Origin: Penium margaritaceum
Taxonomy: Eukaryota > Streptophyta > Zygnematophyceae > Desmidiales > Peniaceae
Assembly: GCA_023375785.1 (NCBI GenBank)
Contig: SZWC01000843.1
Coordinates: 35,135-99,134 of the forward strand
Direction of reading: 5' to 3'
DNA length: 64,000 nt
Shown here piece after piece: positions 55,860 through 64,000 of this stretch. Below the pieces are notes generated by a model. It was not told the origin of the DNA, did no database searches, and worked only from the letters and a program-made list of their open reading frames with translations. Numbering within the stretch: position 1 is the stretch's first letter; each line of letters opens with the position of its first letter. Made by a program: the position numbers and the translations under genes.

Positions 55860-57630
55860 GACCTGCTGGCTATTGCTGTTGATGTAGAGGCTCAAGGTCT
55901 GTTTTGTCGTTGATGGGGGGAGAGGTATCCTCCTCATGGTCCGGAGGATCAGATTTGTCGGACTCGGAGGCTGATTCCTCCGAGTCATCTTCATCAGCTT
56001 CTCTCCCTGTTGTAGTACCCAGCCCATGCCATTGTGCTGGTGTTTTGTCTCCCTCCTCAAGTAGAGTGAGCCAGTCTCCCTGTTTTGGAGTCTTCTCAAG
56101 TTCAAGAAGCTCTCCCCTACTCACTGAACGTTTGTGGAAATCCATGTCCTTGCTGTGGATGACCTTCTTAGCTCCTAGGTACCACAGTGTATAAGCTATG
56201 TGGGCGGTGTCATAGCCGATAAAAGTACACTTTCGTGCTTTTGCATCGAGATTTCCGGGACCCTCACCCGCCTGGACCTCGGCAAAGCCGGTGCAACCGA
56301 GTACCTTGAGATGGGAGGCGTCCGGCTTCCTGTCCGACCATGCTTCTTGAGGTATCTTTAGCTGCTGTGTCTGTTTCTTCTTGCCTCTCCTTTGCAGAGC
56401 TGCTGCAGGTGTGAGGTTGACAAGATATGTAGCCGTGCGTGCTGGTTCAGCCTAGAACCTAGGAGGTAGCTTGGCGACAAAGAGCATGCACCTTGTCATG
56501 CCCAAGAGGGTCTGATTCATCCTCTCTGCTACGCCATTGCTTTGAGGTGAGTAGGGAGTAGTTTTCTGGTGTTCAATACCTTGTGTATTGAGCCACTCCC
56601 TGTAGGCGTTGTACTCTCCCCTCTTGTCCGTCCTGAATGCCTTCACCTTCCTTCCACTCTGTCCCTCAACCATAGTGACAAAGGCTTGCAGATTCTCCCT
56701 TACCTCACTCTTCTTTTTGAGAAAGTATATCCAGACCTTGCGGCTGTTATCGTTGATGCAGGTGAGGAAGTATCTGCTGCCTCCATTGCACGGTATGCGA
56801 AAGGAATCACACACGTCAGAGTGGATGAGGTCAACGGGTGCGAGAGCATGTGTACCATTACGCTTGAAAGATTTCTTCTTGGCCTTGCCTTGAAGGCATG
56901 TCTCACACAAGATCCCAGATCCCTCTGCCTCATTACCTAACTCCATCCCACGCACTAGCTCCTGCATACCAATGAGTACCAATGTGTAATGAGCGGCATG
57001 CCCAAAGCGCCTCTGCCACAGGTTTTTGGACGATGTGCACTGGCTAGAATGAACAACCTCGGTGGCTACATTTCCTTCCGGTTTTGTTGCCAAATCTTCC
57101 ACCACCACTGCTTCCGCAGCTCCAACATGTCTTTTGTCATCCAAATCTGCATCGCTATTCTCCTCATCATCACTCCCAGCCAAAGATTCAGCCATTGCTA
57201 TTGTCATCTTGGTCTACAAGACATACAGTCCATCAACGCGAGGGACCTGTGCAACAACCTTCTAGGCAGGGTAGGAGATATTGATGTCCTTGGTAGGGAC
57301 CATCACTGTTTCCTTCTCTGTAAAAACAACTGTCATGCCATGGTTAGTTATATTAGAGACGGAGAGCGGGTTGGCTGTGAAGGAGGGCAAGTAGACTACC
57401 CCCTCTAGCTTGAGGTCGGAGTCTGCACCGTTGTCACCCACTGTGACCATCTTGTCACCAATCCCCTTAGCTGCCTCAACCTCGCCGTTGGCGACTATGA
57501 AGTTCTTGTTGCATGGAGGAAGAGAGATGAAGTCTCTCTTCTCATAAATGGTGTGCTCATTTGTGCCCGAGTCAAGGTCGTAAGCTCCTGGCCTTAGCAT
57601 CGCCCTCCCTTTCTTGGAGGCACACTCAGC
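55860..57630 (-). pseudogene. Copia-D protease and integrase region
   Basis: Seen: a protease segment with YDLDSGTNEHTI near 57560. The pre-integrase part has LWQRRFGHAAH and CETCLQGKAKKKSF. The integrase core has LIHSDVCDSF, FLTCINDNSRKVW, FRTDKRGEY and TPYSPQSNGVAERMNQTLLGM. An acidic linker (SDEESASESDKSD-like) follows toward RT. It meets the inserted MITE at its N-terminal side. Fossil. Confidence 0.88.
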
Positions 57631-58060
57631 TAAGGGTGAAACCAGTCTTTTTGGACTCGTGAGAAAGACTCGTGAGACCGAGTCTTTGTAAAGACTCGCG
57701 AGACCGAATCCAGGACCCAGTCTCGTCTCGGACTCGTGGAACATTTTGCTTCAGAGATGGCAAGCATTTGAGCATGAAATAACGAGAAGTTTGAAGAGTT
57801 GGGATAATATATCATGAAGTATATAAGGTGAGGGCCTCAAGACTTGCTTGTTTTGACTTGATATCCTAATATTTCACTTGTTTTTTGCATTATATATGGA
57901 AAAGTCTCACGAGTCCAAGTCACATGGTCTCGCGAGTCCTGGACTCGTGAGACTTTTGAAAAGACTCGCGAGACCCAGTCTGCCAGGAGGCCTCGTCTCG
58001 CGAATCCGAGTCTGAGACAAGACTCGTGAGTCTGGACTCGGTTACACCCTTGCACTCAGC
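57623..58060. mobile_element. hAT-type MITE (422 bp) inserted in Copia-D
   Basis: The element spans 57631-58052, flanked by the perfect 8-bp duplication CACTCAGC (57623-57630 and 58053-58060). Ends TAAGGGTGAAACC and, in reverse complement, CAAGGGTGTAACC form an inverted repeat of about 17 bp with three differences. The YAAGG start plus 8-bp duplication indicates hAT. There is no coding capacity. About ten copies of GACTCG(T/C)GAG, many containing the palindrome CTCGCGAG, lie in both orientations near the two ends, with an A/T-rich centre. It is a non-autonomous element. Its ends differ from those of the hAT at 26762, so another source must have mobilised it. Confidence 0.88.
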
Positions 58061-58877
58061 CATCAAGCTTGTGGGATCCTTCCCACCATTTCCCCCTCGC
58101 CATTCATCCTCGTCTCTTCCCTCCTTGGATGCCCGGCACTCCCGAGCCCAATGTCCGGCCTTACCATAGTTATGGCAGTTTCCTTTACGCTTTGGACCCC
58201 TCCCTCTATTGCCAGTGCCGTTGTTTCCCTTGTATCCAAGGGAAGAGGTATTCCGGAAGGTACCGCTGTTTTGCGAGACAAAGGGAGCCATGTTTGCTTC
58301 ACTACTACTACAACGCATGGCTTCATTCCGTACATACTCCAAGATGGTGGTGTAGGATACTTGCTCTTTAGTCCACCCTCCAATCACTCTGATCATGGGA
58401 CCCCAGCTCTCCGGCAGCATCATCAGAAAAATCATGGCCTGCATACCGGATTTCAGGTCCGACCCCATGCCGGTGGCTTGTTGCAAGAGCGTCTCAAACT
58501 TCTGCATAAAGGCGGAGACATCCTCCCCCTCACCAAGCCTCATACTCATGAGGACCTGTAGAATGAAGAGACGGTTGGCAAGTGAGGAGGACTGAAACTC
58601 CTTGCCCAATTTGGCATATGCTGCGGTTGCCACGGTACAACCCCTGATGTGTGAGAGGAGTGAGGGTTGTATGGAGGACACGAGAATGGCAAGAGCCTTC
58701 TTGTTGAGCTTGAGCCATGCCACAAGGTCAGCAGCCTCCTCCTTTGGTTCGGTCAAAATATCATAGCAAGTCTCTATCATCCATGATGATCTCAAACTGC
58801 CAATTCCAGAGTGTAAACCCCTCTCCATAAAACTTAAGGATGGGAGAATGATTCCCTAGTTCCCCTGTCCTTGCCAT
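58061..58877 (-). pseudogene. Copia-D gag region
   Basis: Seen: a probable start at 58877 (MARTGELG), then ILKFYGEGFTLWNWQFE. The gag core has SLANRLFILQVLMSMRLGEGED and IGGWTKEQVSYTTILEYVRNEA. A Gly/Asn-rich linker and a knuckle-like segment, CHNYGKAGHWAREC (about 58130-58180), follow. It is similar to element B's gag. Fossil. Confidence 0.88.
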
Positions 58878-59206
58878 CCGTACACCTACAACTGCTACAG
58901 CTGCTGTACCTGTTGTTGATGCCGATGCACATGTGTTTGAGGCCGTTGTAGACTGCTGGTGAGAAGAGGCAACTGCTTGCCCTGTTCACGTTGGCCGATG
59001 CAAGCAGATGTAGGCTGATGTAGGCTGATGTAGGCTGATGTCAGCTCCTAAGACAGAAAGGTGTAGATGTGTTGCATTCCCCTTTGGCTGATAATTGACC
59101 TGTAAACAAAGAGGTTGGATGAGAGCAAAGACGCTCTCACTACTTGTGACCTTGGCGGTTGCGCGCGTGAGAATTCTCTAACCAAAGAAGTGGGCGCATA
59201 ACCCTT
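58878..59206 (-). other. Copia-D leader with PBS and 10-bp repeats
   Basis: The PBS GGGTTATGCGCCCAC (59190-59204, minus strand) matches the initiator tRNA-Met anticodon region at 14 of 15 bases. Three to four tandem copies of CAGCCTACAT lie at about 59001-59042. The leader parallels 9384-9794 downstream of element B's LTR. Confidence 0.75.
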
Positions 59207-59256
59207 TGTTAGCGGTTGAGCTAACCACCTCTGGCAGAGAAGCCGCGAAACCGAAA
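59207..59256 (-). repeat. Copia-D 5' LTR, about 50 bp recognisable
   Basis: TGTTAGCGGTTGAGCTAACC onward matches the start of 53498-54152. Satellite begins at 59257 with CTAGAGCAAGCCC. Confidence 0.8.
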
Positions 59257-62200
59257 ACTAGAGCAAGCCCAAGACAACTGGAGCAAAGCCAAGATAAATC
59301 GAGCATGCCCAAGACAAATAGAGCAAGCCCAAGACAACTGAAGCAGGCCCAAGACAACTAGGGAAAGGCCAAGACATCTGGAGCAAGCCCAAGACAAGTG
59401 GAGCATGCTACAGATAACTAGAGCAAGGCCAAGACAAATGGAGCAAGGCCAGGACAACCGAAGCAAGACCAAGACAAGTGGAGTAAGGCCAGGACAGTTG
59501 GAGTAATCTCAAGACAGCTGGAGCAAGGCCAAGACAACTGGAGCAAGCCCAATACAACAAGGCCATGCCAAAGACAACGGGAGCAAGCCAGAGACAACTG
59601 GAGCAAGGCCAAGAAAACTCGAGCAAGCCAAATTCAACTAGAGCACGCCAAAGATAACTGGAAAAAGGATAAGATAACTGGACCAAGCCCAAGACAACTG
59701 GAAGAAGCCTCATACAACTAGAGCAAGGCCAAGACAACTTGACTAAGCCGAAGACAACTGGAGCAAGCCCAAGATAACTGGAGCAAGTCCTAGACTGGTA
59801 GACCAAGCAGAAGAAAACGGGAGCAAGGCTATGACAACTAGAGCAAGGCCAAGACAACTAGAGTAAGCCCTAGACAACTAAAGCAAGCCCAAGACATCTG
59901 GAGCAAGTCCAAGATAACTGGAGCAATGCCAAGACAACTGGAGCAAGGCCATGACAACTGGAGCAAGCGCAAGACAACTGAAGCACGGCCATTACAACTG
60001 GAGTGAGCCCAAAACAAACGGAGCAAGGGCAAGAGAATTGAAGAAAGCCCGAAACTAGTGGAGGAAGCCCAAGATAACTGTAGCAAGGCAAAGAAAACTG
60101 GAGCAAGGCCAAGACAGCTGGAGCAAGCCCAAGACAACTGGAGCAAGGCCAAGACAGCTAGAACAAGCTCAAGAAAACAGGAGCAAGGCCAAGAGAACTA
60201 GAGCAAGCTCAAGACTCCTAGAGCAATCAGAAAAAAATTGGAGCAAGGCGAAGACAACAGGAGCAAGGCCAAGACAACTGGAGCAAGGCAAGGACAACTG
60301 GAGCAAGGCTAGGACAATTGGAGCAAGCCCTAGACAACTGGAGTAAGCCCTAGACAACTGGAGCAAGCCCAATACAATGACAATAAAAGTAAGCCAACTG
60401 GAGCAAGGCCAAGACAACTTGAGCAAGCCCAAGACAACGAGAGCAAGCCCAATACAATTGGAGAAAGCCCAAGAAAACCGGAGCAAGGCCAAGAGAAGTA
60501 GAGCAAGCCCAAGACACCGAGAGCAAGCCCAAAACAATTGGAGCCAGGCCTAGACAGTTGGAGCAAGGCCAAGACAATAGGAGCAAGCCCAAGACAACTG
60601 AAGCAAGTCCAGCACAATTGGAGCAAGTCCAAGACAGCTTAAGCAAGGCAAAGACAACTGGAGCAAGCCAAATACAACTGGAGTATGCCAAAGACAACCG
60701 GAGCAAGGCCAAGATAAATGGAGCAAGTCAAAGACAACTGGAGCAAGCCTGATATAGCCGGAGCAAGACTAAGACAACTCGAGCAAGCCCTAGAGAACTG
60801 GAGCAAGCCCACGACATTTGGAGCAAGCCCAAAACTGGTGGACCAAGCCGAAGACAACTGGAGCAAGGCCAAGACAACTGGAGCAAGGCCAAGACAACTG
60901 GAGCAAGGCCAAGACAACTGGAACAAGCCCAATACAACTGAAGCAAGCCCAACACATCTGGAGCAAGTCCAAGACAAGTGGAGCAAGGCGAAGACAACTG
61001 GAGCAAGCCCAAGACAACTTGAGCAAGTCCGAGATAACTGAAGCAATGCCAACACTTCTGGAGCCAGCCCAAAACAACTAGAGCAAGCCCAAGATAATTA
61101 ATGAAAGCCCAAGACACCTAGAGGAAGCCCAAAGCAATTGGAGAAAAGGGAAGACAGCTGGAGCAAGGCCAAGACAACTGGAGCAAGCCCAAGACACCTG
61201 GAGCAAGTCCAACACAATTGGATCAAGTCCAAGACAGCTAGAGCAAGGCTACAACAACTGGAGCAAGGCAAAGATAACTGGAGCATGCCAAAGATAACCG
61301 CAGCAAGGCCAAGACAACTAGAGCATGCCGAAGACAACTGGAGCAAGCCTGATAGAGCTGGAGCAAGGCCAAGACAACAGGAGCAAGGCCTTGGCAACTG
61401 GAGTAAGGCCAAGACAACTGGAGGAAGCTCAAGACAACTGAAGGAAGCCCAAGACATCTGGAGCAAGTCCAAGACAACTGGAGCAAGGCCAAGACAACAA
61501 GAGCAAGCCCAAGACAACTAGGACAAGCCCGAGACAACTGAAGCACGGCCAATATAACTGGAGCGAGCCCAAGACAACTGGAGCAAGTCCAAGACAATTG
61601 GAGCAAGCCCAACACAACTCGAGCAAGCCCAAGACAACTGGAGCAAGGCAAAGACAACTGGAGCAAGACCAAGACAACTCGAGCAAGACAAAGACAACAG
61701 GAGCAAGCCCAAGACAATTGGAGCAAGCCCAAGACAACTGGAGCAAACCCAAGACAACTAGAGCAAGCCCTAGACAACTAGAGCAAGCCCAAGAGAACTA
61801 GGGCAAGCCCAGGACAACTGGAGCAAGCCTAAGACAACTGGAGCAAGGCCAGGAAAATTGGAGCAAGGCCAAGAAGACTAGAGCAAGCCCAAGACAACTA
61901 GAGCAAGACCAAGATAACTCGAATATGCCCAAGTAAACTAGAGCAATTCCAAGACAACTGGAGCAAGCCCAAGACAACTAGAGCAGGCGGAAGACAACTG
62001 GAGCAAGGCCAAGATAAATGGAGCAAGGCCAAGACATTTGGAGCAAGGCCAAGACAACTAGAGAAAGGCCAAGGCAGTTGGAGCAAGCTCAAGACAACTG
62101 GAGCAAGGACAAGACAACTTAAGCAAGTCCAAGACGAATGGAGCAAGCCCAACACATTTGGGGCAAGCTGAAGACAACTAGAGCAAGCGTGAGACAACTG

Positions 62201-64000
62201 GAGCAAAGCCAAGACAAGTGAAGCAAGCCTTAGATAACTAGGGCAAGCCCAAGACAAGAAGAGCAAGCTTAAGAAAACTAGAGCAAGGCCTAGACAACTT
62301 GAGCAAGCCCAAGACACTTGGAGCAAGCCCGAGGCAACTGGAGCAAATCCAAGACAACTGGAGCAAGGCCAAGACAACTGGAGCAAGCCCAAGACAGTTG
62401 GAGATATCCGAAGACAACAGGAACAAGCCGAAAGACAACTGCAGTAAGGCCGAGACAACTACAGCAAAGCCAAGACAACAAAGCAAGGCCAAAACATGTG
62501 AAGCAGGCCAAAGACAACTCGAGCAATGCCAAGACAACTGGAGCAAGGCCAAGACAACTGGAGAAAGGACAAGACAACAGGAGTAATGCCAAGACAACAG
62601 CAGTAAGCCAAAGACAACTTGGGCAAGCCCAAGACGATTCGAGTAAGTCTAAGACAACTTGAGCAAGGCCACGACAATTGGAGAAAGCCCGAGAAAATTG
62701 GAGTAAGGCCAAGACAACAGGAGCAAGGTTAAGAAAACTAGAGCAAGCCCAAGACAACTAGAGCAAGACCAACACAACCTGAGCAAGCCCAAGACAAGTG
62801 GAGCAAGGCCAGAAAAACTGGAGCAAGCCCAACACAAATGGAGCAAGCCCAATACAAGTGGAGCACGTCCAAGACAACTGGAGCAAGGCCAATTCAACTG
62901 GAGTAGGCCCAAGCCAACTCGAGAAAGCCTATGACAACTGGAGCAAGGCAAAGACAATTGGAGGAAGCCAAAGACAACTGTGATAATGCCAAGACAGCTG
63001 GAAAGTCCTAGACAACTAGAACAAGGCCAAGACAACTGGAGCAAGCACAAGACAACAGGAGCAAGCCGAAGACAACTTGGACAAGCCCAAGACGACTGGA
63101 GCAAGCTTAAGTCAGCCGGAGCAAGGCCAAGACAAATGGAGCAAGCTCAAGACAACCGGAGGAAGCCAAAAACAACTGAAGCGAGGCCAAGAAAACAAGG
63201 ACATGCCTAAGACAACTGGAGAAAGCCCAGGACAACTGGAGCAAGACCAACACAACTTGAGCAAGGGCAATAAAACTGGAGCAATCCCAAGAACACTGGA
63301 GAAAGCCCAAGACAGCTAAGGTAGGCAAAAGACAACTGGAGCAAGGATAAGATAGCTGGAGTAAAGCCAAGACAAGTGGAGCAATGCCATACAAGTCGAG
63401 CAAGACCAAGACAACTGGAGCAAGGCCAAGACAATTGGAGCAAGGCCAAGACAACTAGAGTAATGCCAAGATACCTGGAGCAAGCCCATGACAACTGGAG
63501 CAAGCCGAAGACAACTTTGGCAAGCCCATGAAAACTGGAGCAAACCTGAGACAACTGGAGCAAGGCCAAGACAAATGGAGCAAGCCCAAGACAACTCGAG
63601 CAAGCCAAAGACAACTAGAGCGAGGCCAAGAAAAATGGAGCAAGCCCAAGACAACTATAGCAAGCCCAAGACAACTGGAGCAGGCCAAAGATAATTGGAG
63701 TAAGGCGAAGAAAACTGAAGCAAGGCCAAGACAACTCGAGCAAGCCCAAAACAACTGGAGCAGACCCAAGAAAACTGGAGCAAGGCCAAAAAAGCTCGAT
63801 CAAGGCAAAGACACTCGGATCAAGGCCAAGACAATTGGAGCAAGGCGAGGACAGCTAGAGCAAGCCCATGGTGGCTGGAGCAAGGCCAAGACAACTGGAG
63901 CAAGCCCAAGAAAACTAGACAACACCCAAGTTAACTCGAGTAAGGCGTATAGAAGTGGAGCAAGGCCAAGAAATCTGGACCAAGGCCAAGACAACTGGAG
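59257..64000 (+). repeat. 20-bp satellite array, segment 6 (continues past the window)
   Basis: About 237 units, same orientation. A block recurs at 600 bp (CCAAGACACC at 60509 and 61109), parallel to the 680-bp recurrence in segment 5. Rare units GGTGGACCAAGCC (53329, 60834) and GGTAGACCAAGC (59790) link segments 5 and 6. Confidence 0.96.

Larger units (their letters stand above)
53498..59256 (-). mobile_element. Copia-D: Ty1/copia LTR retrotransposon, fossil, carrying a MITE
   Basis: Minus-strand order: partial LTR (59207-59256), PBS, leader, gag, MITE insertion, protease, integrase, RT, RNase H, polypurine tract, LTR (53498-54152). It is flanked by satellite on both sides. It is related to element B, with a shared polypurine tract and similar leader and RT wording. 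It is broken, with about half a dozen breaks besides the inserted MITE. Only about 50 bp of the two LTRs can be compared, too little for an age. Confidence 0.92.

Noticed and set aside
57631-58052. MITE mobilised by the hAT transposase encoded at 28054-31089
   Set aside because: The terminal repeats differ (YAAGGGTG versus CAGTGTTG) and so do the subterminal motifs (CTCGCGAG versus ACATCGATGT).
10942-64000. Hundreds of open frames of 60-333 codons across the satellite, with proteins of 20-residue periodicity (LLQLSWACSSCLGLAPVVLG or AQDNWSKPKTTGASPRQLEQ)
   Set aside because: They occur on both strands and in overlapping frames. A 20-bp unit with no stop in any phase gives a 20-codon cycle automatically. 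There are no consistent starts, no flanking signals and no codon bias. They are repeat artefacts.
10798-64000. CRISPR-like regularly spaced short repeats
   Set aside because: The units are directly contiguous with no unique spacers, and the surrounding elements are eukaryotic.
10798-64000. Telomeric repeat
   Set aside because: The unit is 20 bp, not G-strand biased like TTTAGGG-type repeats, and it changes polarity internally.

Overview
The window is eukaryotic nuclear DNA with no recognisable host gene. It is a satellite array crowded with transposable elements. The Ty1/copia proteins resemble those of plants, the PBS sites fit a plant-type initiator tRNA-Met, and a DUF659-type hAT transposon is present. 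I infer a streptophyte (land plant or charophyte alga), but the sequence does not settle the species.

Layout. 1-9383: two nested Ty1/copia fossils. Element A (minus strand) has inserted into element B (plus strand). 9384-9794: a copia leader that starts directly after B's LTR. 9795-10797: about five copies of a ~190-bp tandem repeat. From 10798 to the right edge: a 20-bp satellite (unit CAAGCCCAAGACAACTGGAG) totalling about 31 kb. It is inverted once near 12.22 kb and interrupted by five elements: a non-coding LTR element E (18089-21995), a hAT DNA transposon (26762-31527), copia C (37356-43711), an incomplete LTR element F (50550-51873) and copia D (53498-59256). Copia D itself carries a 422-bp hAT-type MITE.

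Main observations. (1) The satellite has a higher-order repeat of about 3.0 kb. Rare variant units recur five times at 2999, 3217, 2978 and 3042 bp once the inserted elements are subtracted. The blocks were therefore amplified before the transposons arrived. (2) The four copia LTR ends with a visible leader are followed by a PBS complementary to the anticodon region of initiator tRNA-Met (half-tRNA priming, as in Drosophila copia and yeast Ty5). Elements E and F carry the usual TGGTAT-type PBS instead. (3) LTRs of three different copia elements contain tRNA-like modules with A-box and B-box sequences. (4) The hAT element has perfect 8-bp target duplications, nested subterminal palindromes and an 875-codon transposase frame that is continuous once three single-N assembly joins are allowed for. 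Two of those joins carry ~0.4-kb duplicated flanks.

How the parts work together. The only plausibly functional protein gene is the hAT transposase. The retroelements are fossils with several breaks each. The satellite is the landing pad, and insertion points with a clear satellite junction fall in the AACTGGAGC part of the unit. The long open frames across the satellite on both strands follow from its 20-bp period and are not genes.
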